From: Clostridium sp031626875
Lineage (GTDB): Bacteria > Bacillota > Clostridia > Clostridiales > Clostridiaceae
DNA: 64,000 nt
Direction of reading: 5' to 3'
Assembly (NCBI RefSeq): GCF_031626875.1
Contig: NZ_JANDMF010000013.1
Span: 24,814 to 88,813 of the forward strand
Shown: piece by piece, positions 26,583 to 35,791 of the stretch
Layout: the number at the start of each line of letters is the position of its first letter
Position numbering within the stretch: the first letter of the stretch is position 1
The notes under the pieces: generated by a model
What the model was told of the DNA's origin: nothing
What the model saw: the letters and a program-made list of their open reading frames with translations, nothing else
Database searches by the model: none
Program-made: the position numbers and the translations under genes

Positions 26583-27641
26583 ATGAAAGTATTAAAAAAA
26601 ATTCTTTCTTTTACTATAATTTTCTTCACACTATCTTCTAATATAAAATGCTATGGTTTTAACCCTATAATTACTAGTTCAAATACAAGAAGTCCAGTTA
26701 ATGTAGCAGTATTATTATATTCTTTTGATTACTTATATAATAAAATGATACAAAAGGATTTAGAGGATATTCAAAAAGATAATCCTGATAAAGTTAAATT
26801 CACTTTCTTTGACGGAAAAGGAAATCCAGATACACAATCACAAATTATGAAAAATATCACCGATAGTGAATTTGACCTTTTTATATTTAATATAGGTCAG
26901 AAAAGAAAGGATATAATGGATGATATTTATTTTAAACTTAAGCAAAAAAATTTGCCATTAATCTTTTTTAATTCTACAATTCCAGAATCTAGTCCTATTA
27001 AATATTATTCTAAAGTTGTTTTTATAAATATAGATTATAAAGAATCTAGCATTATGGAGGGAAGATTAATTGTAGATGAATGGAAAAATAATAAATTATC
27101 TATGGATAAGAATGGAGATGGTAAACTTCAATACATAATGTTGCAAGGTAGACCAGGTTCTAGATTATCAGCTGCAAGAACAAAGTACCCTATTTTAACA
27201 ATTAATGAAGCTGGAATAGAAACTCAAGAACTTGCTTCTATCTCTGCTAACTGGGATAAAGATTTAGCTAAAAATTCGATTTCTTCAGCTTTTCTAAAAT
27301 ACGGAAATAATATTGAAGCAATTATTGCAAATGATGATACTATGGCTATTGGAGCTGTTGAAGCACTTCAGCAATATGGATATAACAAAGGTAATAAATT
27401 AAAATACATTCCAGTGTTTGGAGCGGACGGAACTCCTGAAGCCAAATACTTAGTAAAAGAAGGATTTATGACAGGTACAGTTTCTCAAGAAACTAAACCT
27501 GTAGCTAAAGCTCTCTATGATGTTGGAATGAATTTAGTATCTGGTAAAAATCCTACTGTTAATACTAATTTAACAGTTAATGACCAAGAAATTGCAGTAC
27601 CTATAACATATGAACCTTATACTATCAATTCAAATTCATAA
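26583..27641 (+). CDS. Orphan galactose/glucose-binding-type (MglB-like) substrate-binding protein
   Basis: The 352-aa protein has an N-terminal export signal (MKVLKKILSFTIIFFTLSS, cleavage near residue 25) but no usable lipobox. The periplasmic-binding-protein type 1 fold is shown by VNVAVLLYSFDYLYNKMI, the Ca2+-site-like loop MDKNGDGKLQYIML, IIANDDTMAIGAVEAL and VFGADGTPEAKYLV, which follow E. coli MglB. It is the fourth homologue in the window; the others are at 56935-60184. No ABC permease or ATPase is adjacent, so it may be a sensor or may share a distant transporter. The RBS is GGAGG. Confidence 0.85.
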   Translation: MKVLKKILSFTIIFFTLSSNIKCYGFNPIITSSNTRSPVNVAVLLYSFDYLYNKMIQKDLEDIQKDNPDKVKFTFFDGKGNPDTQSQIMKNITDSEFDLFIFNIGQKRKDIMDDIYFKLKQKNLPLIFFNSTIPESSPIKYYSKVVFINIDYKESSIMEGRLIVDEWKNNKLSMDKNGDGKLQYIMLQGRPGSRLSAARTKYPILTINEAGIETQELASISANWDKDLAKNSISSAFLKYGNNIEAIIANDDTMAIGAVEALQQYGYNKGNKLKYIPVFGADGTPEAKYLVKEGFMTGTVSQETKPVAKALYDVGMNLVSGKNPTVNTNLTVNDQEIAVPITYEPYTINSNS

Positions 27642-27646
27642 ACAAA

Positions 27647-27682
27647 AGAGAAATGTTGACTAAATAACATCAGCATTTCTCT
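27647..27682 (+). terminator. Terminator of the orphan binding-protein gene
   Basis: The AGAGAAATGTTGA arm (27647-27659) pairs with 27670-27682 over 13 bp with one G-T pair, followed by TCTGC. It lies just after the stop and before the convergent pilus operon end. Confidence 0.6.
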
Positions 27683-27709
27683 TCTGCATTAAATTCTTTT
27701 AATTCACTT

Positions 27710-29983
27710 TTAGAAAAGCTCTACTTCTCCATCATAAACACTTATTTGTACATCTTTTATATCTTTTCCTATATATAACTCATTTACATATTTACTACCT
27801 GACATAGCATTTTCACTTATAGTTTCATTATACAATATCAATATTTTTTGATTAGTAACATCTTTTCCATTATAACTATAAGTTTTTTTACGTGTATCAG
27901 TAGAAGTTTTTTCTTCCATATTTCCAACTAAAGTTAATGTACCTTTATCATCATAGGTATATACTTCTATATTCTTATACAATTCAAGTCCATTTGCAAT
28001 TTCTAATCTAAGTTGAGATTTATTATTCAAACTTCCAGTTAAAGTAGCACCTAACCTTATATTTGTCCTTCTTTGTATATTAAATGAACTACTATTCTCT
28101 AAAATATCAGGCACACTATCTTTTATGCCTCTATACATTCCAAACTTCCCAATCTGAACCATTTTAATCAAATATGGTTCTATGTTCGTATTTACCGGCT
28201 TATTATTTAGATCAATATATGAAACAATACCAGGCCCAAATTGTAAATTTTCTATATCTATGGCCTCTTTAATTTTCACTGTAAATTCCTTATTCTCAAT
28301 AGGTTGTAGAACATAACTACCACTTGTATCTAGTTTATAAACCACATCAAACTCTGGAGTTTCAACCTCAAAATTTGAATCTGTAGATTTATTTAATCCT
28401 AACCCACTCTCAAATTTTCCCTGTAAGTTAAATTTAAGTTTTGCCTTAATTGTATATGATGATGGCTTTATAAAGTTTGTAGTTTCAAAAATCTTAAATG
28501 TTTCTGAACTCACACTATATTTAAGCTTTAAATCTTGTCCTACTATTCCTGGAGTTGGATCTTGCCCTACTATAGCAGCCTTTATTAAAGGTGTACCTTC
28601 ATCAACTAAGTCATTGGCAACATAATTTATGGTTTGATTTAAATTTATTGAAATTAAATTTCCATCTGTTCCTTTATAGTTTAATGTGGCATTTTGTGGC
28701 AAGCTATATGTTCCACTTTTAGTAGCTTTAAACTTAAAACTAATATAAAAAGGATCAGTTATATACTTGCTTTTATCACTACTAAGCCTATAAATTAAAT
28801 CAGGAAGCTTTTGAGTATATGTGGTTCCATCAATAGTTACATCTGCCATTGATCCAGTATATTCTATACCAGCAGGGAGTGTAGCTTTTAAATTTACACC
28901 ACTTATTGCATAAGTACCCTTAATTTGATCTGCAATTTCACTAAAAACATTATTAATAGCATTTGCATCTAATGCACTAAAGTATTTTCCTCCAGATGCT
29001 GTTGCTAATGCCTTCATCTTATCTGCTGAACCACCAGAACTATATGCTATATTGAAACTTGAATAATTAGCATCTTTTATCTTGACTGACATAGTTGATG
29101 CATAGTTTAAGCAATTCTGTGAAGCATCATCTGCATTACCTGGTCCATCTAGTATTGGCCCACTACTATCATCTAATTGTGTGTAATACTCATATGTAGT
29201 TACAGTTTCAGTTGTATAATACCCTTCATGCCATACTCTATTCCACCAGTATCCTGTATAATATCCATCATGCCATACTTGCTTTTGAGTATACACTGCT
29301 TTTTTCATATAAAATGTTGGTTCTCCATCAGACATCAACACAACAAATTTTTTAGCGGTAGATCCATTATTTAACATATTCAAAGCATACCTTATACCAT
29401 CACCAGTATTAGTTCCTCCTTCAATATTACCATCATTAGTTTTATTTCCATAACTATCATAAGTACTTCTTTTATAGCTATTTATCTTGCTTAATAATGT
29501 AGCATTGCCAGTACTTGCAGCTGTAAGTGGCAAACTTAAATTATTATAATTTGCTTTAGTTGAATAATTAGCTATACCTATTTTCACATTACTTTCAGTT
29601 TTGAAATTGTTAATAAAATTTGTTGCTGCTACCTTTAATGCATCAATTCTAATAGTTTTGTCTGTAGAAGAAATACCATCATTCATACTTCCAGAAGTAT
29701 CTAGAACAAGTACTATTTCTTTGTTTACTTTTGTGTTAACATCTCCAAATGCAAGTGAATCTGGGGTTACCTTATACTTTATCTCTACATCTTGATTTAC
29801 GAGTCCCTTAATATCTAAGCTTGTAGTTGGTGTCCCTGATATAATTGTACTATCATAGGTAATTGTCATATTAGGCTTGTACACACCAGCTTTTACAAAC
29901 ATAAAACTTATCATCACTACTAATGAGAAAGTAACTAAAAACAAGCCTCTTCCACTTAATCTTTTGTTTTTAAAAAAATACAA
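27710..29983 (-). CDS. von Willebrand factor A-domain protein of the type IV pilus operon (modular pilin/tip adhesin candidate)
   Basis: The likely start is TTG 29983, with AAAGGAG 8 nt upstream (757 aa); a GTG at 29992 abuts the SD. The N-terminus is a basic stretch, Gly, then a hydrophobic helix (SGRG, LFLVTFSLVVMISFMFV), recalling a prepilin leader but without Glu5. Residues about 90-340 form a vWA domain with MIDAS motif VLDTSGSMND and later VVLMSDGEPTFYM. An insertion rich in Tyr/Trp repeats (WHDGYYTGYWWNRVWHEGYYT) lies within it. The remaining 400 residues are beta-rich. As the last gene of the pil operon it may sit at the pilus tip, as vWA pilins do in other Gram-positives. Confidence 0.75.
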   Translation of the reverse strand: MYFFKNKRLSGRGLFLVTFSLVVMISFMFVKAGVYKPNMTITYDSTIISGTPTTSLDIKGLVNQDVEIKYKVTPDSLAFGDVNTKVNKEIVLVLDTSGSMNDGISSTDKTIRIDALKVAATNFINNFKTESNVKIGIANYSTKANYNNLSLPLTAASTGNATLLSKINSYKRSTYDSYGNKTNDGNIEGGTNTGDGIRYALNMLNNGSTAKKFVVLMSDGEPTFYMKKAVYTQKQVWHDGYYTGYWWNRVWHEGYYTTETVTTYEYYTQLDDSSGPILDGPGNADDASQNCLNYASTMSVKIKDANYSSFNIAYSSGGSADKMKALATASGGKYFSALDANAINNVFSEIADQIKGTYAISGVNLKATLPAGIEYTGSMADVTIDGTTYTQKLPDLIYRLSSDKSKYITDPFYISFKFKATKSGTYSLPQNATLNYKGTDGNLISINLNQTINYVANDLVDEGTPLIKAAIVGQDPTPGIVGQDLKLKYSVSSETFKIFETTNFIKPSSYTIKAKLKFNLQGKFESGLGLNKSTDSNFEVETPEFDVVYKLDTSGSYVLQPIENKEFTVKIKEAIDIENLQFGPGIVSYIDLNNKPVNTNIEPYLIKMVQIGKFGMYRGIKDSVPDILENSSSFNIQRRTNIRLGATLTGSLNNKSQLRLEIANGLELYKNIEVYTYDDKGTLTLVGNMEEKTSTDTRKKTYSYNGKDVTNQKILILYNETISENAMSGSKYVNELYIGKDIKDVQISVYDGEVELF

Positions 29984-30016
29984 ACAATTCACTCCTTTCC
30001 TTGCTGATGATAATTT

Positions 30017-30595
30017 TTAACCCTTGCTGTTATTTCTAAATCTAGCCTTTATTGATATGGGATACTCTATGTTTTTACTGTAGCCATTTTCTTTCTTCAA
30101 TATAATATAAAACTCAGCTGTCTTTACATTTCTAAGTGCCTCTCCACTATATTGAATGACCTCTGGATTACTAATTTTTATACTCTTTACATTATTTGAA
30201 ATAGTTAAGTTATTTGTATTAACATTATTCCTTATAGAAAGTTTATAGTTTTTCCCACCATCTTTATAGTTATCACCCGACTCTACCTTTTCAATTGCAA
30301 ATTCCTCTAGATTTAAATCACTTCCATAGGATTCAAATTTTATAGAATTTATTTCTCCTGTTAGTGAATCTCCATCTATTGATTTTATTACCGTTGCCTG
30401 CATCATAATATTACTTAATTTTTCTTGAATAGCCTGCCCTTCACTTTGCAAGTCAGATTTAATAGTTACATCTGAAATTGTTTTGTTGCTTATACTAAAC
30501 ATGGCCCACAGTATTCCAAGCACAGTAATCATAATAGTCATAGCAATCACTAATTCTGTTACTGTAAAACCTTTTTTCTTTCTACGAATTATCAA
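30017..30595 (-). CDS. Type IV prepilin-like protein (minor pilin)
   Basis: The 192-aa protein starts with a basic leader ending in KKKG, then FTVTELVIAMTIMITVLGILW, the class III signal with Glu5 and a hydrophobic helix that PilD cuts and that assembles in the pilus. The rest is a beta-rich head (KSIDGDSLTGEINSIKFES, AEFYIILKKENGYSKN). Its size and PilW/PilJ-like position suggest a minor pilin. It overlaps nothing and lies 26 bp after the PilX-like gene and 33 bp before the vWA gene. Confidence 0.8.
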   Translation of the reverse strand: MIIRRKKKGFTVTELVIAMTIMITVLGILWAMFSISNKTISDVTIKSDLQSEGQAIQEKLSNIMMQATVIKSIDGDSLTGEINSIKFESYGSDLNLEEFAIEKVESGDNYKDGGKNYKLSIRNNVNTNNLTISNNVKSIKISNPEVIQYSGEALRNVKTAEFYIILKKENGYSKNIEYPISIKARFRNNSKG

Positions 30596-30621
30596 ATCTG
30601 CCTCACATCCTTAGATAATAT

Positions 30622-33048
30622 TTATTTAACAATCTTCCAAATCATATCTTTTACAAACTTATTTCTATCATAATCAATGGTAGCAGCAGCTTCACTACTT
30701 TGTTGTTGAGAAGCATCTATATCTTGTCTCATATGTCCAAATACAGAATTAAATACCTCTGCATTTGAAGCAGTAATCCTGTTTACTAAATCCTTATTGT
30801 ATTTTATTGTATTTCCATCCCCTATTATCTCTAAATTGCCTTGTGCTAAAATAAAGCCTTCAAAATCAATATTTCCTGTTATAGTTACATTTCCTTTTGT
30901 TGCTATAAAAGCATTAAGTTTATGTACAGATGACTTTTCTGGTACATTTATTACTATGGTGTCATCCCCTTCTGTGCTAATTCCATCTTTATTTTCTGAA
31001 CTTGAAGTTGAAGCTACAATTTTTATATTCTTATCACTTATTATAAATTTTTCATTATTGCTTTGTTCATTTGGCTCAACATCTACACTGCCTTTGAAGA
31101 ATCTTCCATTTGCATTCTTATATTTTATAAAAGCTTCATCTTGGCTATTTGTAATCATCAAATCTTCTACTTTATCCTTTGAAGTTCCTAATGATTCATA
31201 TAGATTTAATTTTTCCCAATCTTCTAATTTTTTTCCTCCAAGATTGTATACTTTTTCTGCAAATTCTTCTTTTTTATCTTTTACGGAATTTTGGCCATCT
31301 AAACTATAGCTGCTATTTACAACTTTTGTTTCTCCATTTGAATCTTTATAAACTAATGCTCCTATTGAATATATATTACTTTCATCCGGAAGCTCAATAC
31401 CTCCAGTATTCACTTTATCAAGTTTATCTTTCCAATACTGAACAAAATGCTCACTCTTTTTAATAATATTATCTTCGTCTAATAACTGAAGTGGCTCATA
31501 ATAATCAAATTTTTCATCATTATTAGTAGGATATGCATATGCTATGTAGTTTCCCTTTACCCCTGTAGACTCACCTGTAGTATAACCTTCTTCATTCTTA
31601 GTATTAATGTGGGCTACCCCCATAATATAAGCTTTTTTGTTAATTTTAACACTAGATTCTTTATTTCCATTTACTATAATACTACTTGATGTTCTATCTA
31701 ATAATTTACTGTCAATAGTAGTTTTTGAGTCACCATAATTTATGTTCTTGTCATTAATTCCATAAAACTCATCAATTATGATTTTAGTACGACTTGCTTT
31801 CAATGTAATATCATTATCTACTATTACTTTTCCAGTATTATCACTATTCTTAACTAATAATGTTGACCCATCTGCCATAGATTCCTTTTCTTGATTTCCT
31901 GCATAAACATTCATAGCATATAAATCACCATTTATAATTGAATTTATATTATCTCTAATATTAAAAGTTCTCCCTGTAATCACATCTCCAGTAAATTCAA
32001 CTTTTTCGCTAGAACTTGCATCTAAAACTATTCCTCCATTATACTTATCATAAACTCTAGATGAAATATCTCCAGTGGGTTCTCCCTGAACAAATGTATT
32101 TCCAGTAATAGAAAGATCAGAAGTTATATTCATATTCTTGCCAACAATTAATGCTTTATCTTCTAAAAATTCATAATTAGCAAGTCCACCATTACTTTCA
32201 CTGTAGGCAACATCTTTATAATCTGGCACTGTTATATTATATATAGATTGAAGTTTTCTTTCATTTGTTCCATTTCTGTCTGAAGTAGTATATGAAGATG
32301 TAATTTTTATTGTATATTTTCTAGTACTATATTTTCTATCCGAACCAGCTTCTAATGTTGTGTAGGAAATACCTGCATTCTTACCTTCATCTTTATTTTT
32401 TTCAGTATCATCAACTAATAAGGTTACACTATTATTACTAAAATTCACTTGCGCATATCTCTTATCTGTATCTATTTCATTTATATTTTTAATATATTCT
32501 TTGCCTACTATACTCTTTCTAAGCTCATCCTTATTGACCTCAGTATTTATTTCATTTTTATATTTATCATCATACACATCCATATATACAAAATCATTGA
32601 ATATTTTCTTAAAATATGTATCAATATTATTCTCTTCTTCTATTTGAATGCTCTTTTTAGTTTCATCTATTTTTTTATTTAATTCAATAAGTTCCTTTAC
32701 CTTATTTGAATCTGTTGATTGACTTATTTGTTTTTTTGATGCTTCAAAATTTTTAAGATCATCTTTTAGCCCTTCAGCAACTTTATTGATAAAGTAATCA
32801 CTCTTTTTGTATTCTTCCACTTTACTTATTGAATATTTAACTCCTGCATCAAAGTTCTTTCCTAATATCTCCTGTCCTACATCTAATCCAAGTTCTGAAG
32901 AATACAGATTTTTTATTCTTGAACTTTCATTCATTCTAGCCTTATAATCTCCAACTGTCAGTGTTAGCATTGCTGTCCCCATTGTAATTACAACTCCAGA
33001 AATAATAACTACAGAAACTAAACTAGCCCCTCGTTTTTTTCTAACCAT
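30622..33048 (-). CDS. Large PilX-like pilus assembly protein
   Basis: The 808-aa protein has a short leader KKRG, then ASLVSVVIISGVVITMGTAML, a hydrophobic helix resembling PilX/GspK N-termini but with Val instead of Glu at position 5. A helical coiled region follows (residues about 90-150, KQISQSTDSNKVKELIELNKKI). A long beta-solenoid-like section has repeated GN-type turns (ITGNTFVQGE, VNGNKESSVKI, ITGNIDFEGFILAQGNLEIIGDGN). In other systems PilX/GspK lacks Glu5 and primes pilus assembly at the tip, so this may be a tip protein. It is about four times longer than usual PilX. Confidence 0.7.
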   Translation of the reverse strand: MVRKKRGASLVSVVIISGVVITMGTAMLTLTVGDYKARMNESSRIKNLYSSELGLDVGQEILGKNFDAGVKYSISKVEEYKKSDYFINKVAEGLKDDLKNFEASKKQISQSTDSNKVKELIELNKKIDETKKSIQIEEENNIDTYFKKIFNDFVYMDVYDDKYKNEINTEVNKDELRKSIVGKEYIKNINEIDTDKRYAQVNFSNNSVTLLVDDTEKNKDEGKNAGISYTTLEAGSDRKYSTRKYTIKITSSYTTSDRNGTNERKLQSIYNITVPDYKDVAYSESNGGLANYEFLEDKALIVGKNMNITSDLSITGNTFVQGEPTGDISSRVYDKYNGGIVLDASSSEKVEFTGDVITGRTFNIRDNINSIINGDLYAMNVYAGNQEKESMADGSTLLVKNSDNTGKVIVDNDITLKASRTKIIIDEFYGINDKNINYGDSKTTIDSKLLDRTSSSIIVNGNKESSVKINKKAYIMGVAHINTKNEEGYTTGESTGVKGNYIAYAYPTNNDEKFDYYEPLQLLDEDNIIKKSEHFVQYWKDKLDKVNTGGIELPDESNIYSIGALVYKDSNGETKVVNSSYSLDGQNSVKDKKEEFAEKVYNLGGKKLEDWEKLNLYESLGTSKDKVEDLMITNSQDEAFIKYKNANGRFFKGSVDVEPNEQSNNEKFIISDKNIKIVASTSSSENKDGISTEGDDTIVINVPEKSSVHKLNAFIATKGNVTITGNIDFEGFILAQGNLEIIGDGNTIKYNKDLVNRITASNAEVFNSVFGHMRQDIDASQQQSSEAAATIDYDRNKFVKDMIWKIVK

Positions 33049-33059
33049 CCAACCGCCTC

Positions 33060-33992
33060 CTAATTATTTCCATTAACTTTTATTTTTTGACTAGTTTGTT
33101 CAGTGAAAATAACTTTTTCCTCTCCATTTATAGGTTCTATTGCTTCAACTTTGATATCATACCATTCACTTGTTTCAGCTGGATCTCCTGAACGATTATC
33201 AAATACTCTAACATTTCCAATTTTAGTATTTACATTTACATCTAAGCTTGTTGATTTTTGCAAACTTATATTTAAAGGAATACTATCTTGATTATAAACA
33301 TTCACTTCTACAGGCCTTAAACTATTTTCATCATTTATTTTTTTAACCTTATATTGTTCAAAATTTAATATTAAATTTATTTGATCATCTTTTTTACTAT
33401 CTTCTACTAGTTCATATGAGGTAATTATTGAATTATTTAACCTGTCTTTAACTTCTACTATTTTTTTATTTTCTATTGTTTTAGAATTTACAACCAGTTT
33501 TAAAACATCATCTTGACTTGAATAGCTCATATAATTTTGTATGCCATTTAATTTAACTGTTATAGGACTTTCAGTTCCACTAAAAATCCCATTAAAATTA
33601 ACCGTTTCAACTTTACTGCCTGCTTCTTGTGAAGTATTTTCTTCTAAATTTATCGAGGTATTTTTCGTTATTTTTACCTTTACTTTGTATCCATCCCCAG
33701 AAATTTCTTTTTCTCCTTCACTTGCTGGCGATGGAATTTCAATACCCCAAATCTTAATTCCATTAATTTTTCCTTCACTATCTGTAGTTTGTTCTATATC
33801 TTCACTTTTAATTTCTTCAAATATTTCTTGTCCCTTTAAAGCTACTGTTTGCTTTGTTGACCCATCTTTATTGCTTTTTTGGCTCACTATTAACATGGTA
33901 TATATAGGTGTCATTATCATTCCAAGTATTGCAATACTTATTATCATTTCAACTAAAGTATATCCACCATACTTCTTATATTTATTTTTCAT
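33060..33992 (-). CDS. Type IV prepilin-like protein (minor pilin, PilV/GspI-like)
   Basis: ATG 33992 is favoured, with AGGTGG 5 nt upstream; a GTG at 34001 is also open. About 310 aa. The leader ends KKYGG, then YTLVEMIISIAILGMIMTPIY, a class III signal with Glu5 preserved. The head domain (about 280 aa) is longer than usual and beta-rich, with two similar halves of acidic/polar segments. It lies immediately after pilO (stop and start nearly touch) and before the PilX-like gene. Confidence 0.8.
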   Translation of the reverse strand: MKNKYKKYGGYTLVEMIISIAILGMIMTPIYTMLIVSQKSNKDGSTKQTVALKGQEIFEEIKSEDIEQTTDSEGKINGIKIWGIEIPSPASEGEKEISGDGYKVKVKITKNTSINLEENTSQEAGSKVETVNFNGIFSGTESPITVKLNGIQNYMSYSSQDDVLKLVVNSKTIENKKIVEVKDRLNNSIITSYELVEDSKKDDQINLILNFEQYKVKKINDENSLRPVEVNVYNQDSIPLNISLQKSTSLDVNVNTKIGNVRVFDNRSGDPAETSEWYDIKVEAIEPINGEEKVIFTEQTSQKIKVNGNN

Positions 33993-34001
33993 AAGTTCCA
34001 C

Positions 34002-35228
34002 CTACTTTTTATTAACACTTATATTTTTACTATCACCATCAATTGAAACTCTTGGATCTTTTTCATCATCTCCTGTTATATCTACTCTAACTAACTTATT
34101 AGTATCATTAATAATTTTTAGCTTTAATCCTGATTCATCATTAGGATCAACTCTCTTTTCACTTGATATATTTAGAACTATATTATCTCCACTTACTACA
34201 AACTCATTGCCTAATCCAGTATAGTTCATTGGTATCGTATCTGTTGCAGCCTTGTACTTGTAATAATACTTACCATCTTTTTCAGTTAGTACTATCTCTG
34301 CTTCTTGCACATTATTACCATCTGCATAAGCATATGTACTTCTTAATTTATCATCAGATTTACCTATAATTAATGTTGATAAAACTGATTTTGAAGAGTT
34401 AACGTTAATTAAAAAATCATCTTTAGCTACTTCTGATTTTATTCCAGTTCCTGAAAGACTTCCTGTGCTAAAAGGCCTAAATTTTCCATATACATCATTT
34501 AGATTCCATTTTGAATATGTATTTAAATCATCATTTATTTTAGGTACAGAATATATTACCATTCCAACTGAACCCTTCACTTCTTCTAAACTCTTTTCTG
34601 ATAAACTCATCATTAATATAGAAATTTTTCTTTCATAATTTCCAATAGCATTTAAAAACTTATTTACAGATTCATAAGTCCCATTAAAATCCACAATAAC
34701 CTTAAGCTGAGTTACAGTAGTTTCTTCACTTGGTGTATTAGTTGTAGTGCTTGATGTATTATTAGTACTACTTTCTGGGCTTGTCTTTCCAGCACCATAT
34801 TTACTATTAAACTCATCTACTATCTTTTGAACAGAACCTTTCCCTAAATCCTTATCTTTTTCTGATTTCTTTATAACTTCAATTCCCTTAACTTCTGTTA
34901 CATCAAAAGTCATTCCCCCCTCTAATCCATTCTCTTTTAACAGTTTGTCCAATTCTAAAACTATGTGTTCCTGACTTATTGTTGGATAAAGAGGTTTAGA
35001 TTTTTCATTTATTTTTGTAGTTAATACTTTTACATTGCTCTTTTTAGCTTCCAATGCATTTACAGTATCATTTGCCATATTATATTTTTGCTCAATTTCA
35101 GTTTTTGCTTGTAGTTTTTCATTTGCCTTAGTAGATAAATTTGAATATCCAAATTGATAGTAAAGCATTCCTATTCCTACAAAAGCTACAGTAAATAATC
35201 CAACTTGTTCTCTTTTATTTAGCTTCAT
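34002..35228 (-). CDS. pilO: Type IV pilus inner-membrane alignment protein PilO-like
   Basis: The 408-aa protein has a single N-terminal TM (EQVGLFTVAFVGIGMLYYQF), then a coiled coil (STKANEKLQAKTEIEQKYN), a Ser/Thr-rich linker (residues 155-175) and a ferredoxin-like fold (VTQLKVIVDFNGTYESVNKFLNAIGNYERKISIL) typical of PilO. About 180 extra C-terminal residues are unusual for the family. It sits in the order pilM-pilN-pilO, with a 2-nt gap after pilN. PilN/PilO heterodimers link the cytoplasmic PilM ring to pilins. Confidence 0.8.
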   Translation of the reverse strand: MKLNKREQVGLFTVAFVGIGMLYYQFGYSNLSTKANEKLQAKTEIEQKYNMANDTVNALEAKKSNVKVLTTKINEKSKPLYPTISQEHIVLELDKLLKENGLEGGMTFDVTEVKGIEVIKKSEKDKDLGKGSVQKIVDEFNSKYGAGKTSPESSTNNTSSTTTNTPSEETTVTQLKVIVDFNGTYESVNKFLNAIGNYERKISILMMSLSEKSLEEVKGSVGMVIYSVPKINDDLNTYSKWNLNDVYGKFRPFSTGSLSGTGIKSEVAKDDFLINVNSSKSVLSTLIIGKSDDKLRSTYAYADGNNVQEAEIVLTEKDGKYYYKYKAATDTIPMNYTGLGNEFVVSGDNIVLNISSEKRVDPNDESGLKLKIINDTNKLVRVDITGDDEKDPRVSIDGDSKNISVNKK

Positions 35229-35230
35229 AG

Positions 35231-35788
35231 TTATTCTACCTCCTTTAACACACAGGTCATATCGAAGGAATAATCTTCTCCTACAGTATTAGTCTTACTG
35301 ATTTTTGTTATTTGAACACTTTTTATTTTTGATAGCTTTTTCAAATTATGTTCATATTCTCCTATAGCCTCTCTATTACTAGAAATTCCACTTATAGTTA
35401 CATCATAGCCTTCTACTTTAAAATCTTTAAATGAAACTTCACTTGGAATTGCTCCACATATATCATTTAACAAATCATCTGTTACAACATCAAGTTTTCT
35501 AAGGGAAGTTGAAACACTTGATAAAGCACTTTCATATTTAGTTAAAATACTTAGTTTTCCACTTACTTCATCTGCTTCCTTAAGCTTAGTTTGTATATCA
35601 TTTGCATTAAATTTTTCTGTATATTCTTTTATTTGTTTATCATAAATCATAATTTTAACTAAATTAAAAGAAACTGTTCCTATAATTATTGAAACTAATA
35701 AACCTGAAGCTAAGTAAAAATATATCTTTTCATTCTTTTTTTCTTGCTTCTTCTCTTGGTATTGACTAAAAAAGTTTAAGTCTCTCAT
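35231..35788 (-). CDS. pilN: Type IV pilus assembly protein PilN-like
   Basis: The 185-aa protein has the short cytoplasmic MRDLNFFSQYQEKKQEKK, corresponding to the PilN INLLP-type peptide that docks on PilM. It is followed by one TM (FYLASGLLVSIIIGTVSFNLV), a coiled coil, and a small alpha/beta domain (VSFKDFKVEGYDVTISGISSNREAIGEYEHNL) of the PilN family. It is flanked by pilM (3 nt gap) and pilO (2 nt gap), so the three are tightly co-translated. Confidence 0.85.
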   Translation of the reverse strand: MRDLNFFSQYQEKKQEKKNEKIYFYLASGLLVSIIIGTVSFNLVKIMIYDKQIKEYTEKFNANDIQTKLKEADEVSGKLSILTKYESALSSVSTSLRKLDVVTDDLLNDICGAIPSEVSFKDFKVEGYDVTISGISSNREAIGEYEHNLKKLSKIKSVQITKISKTNTVGEDYSFDMTCVLKEVE

Positions 35789-35791
35789 GAA

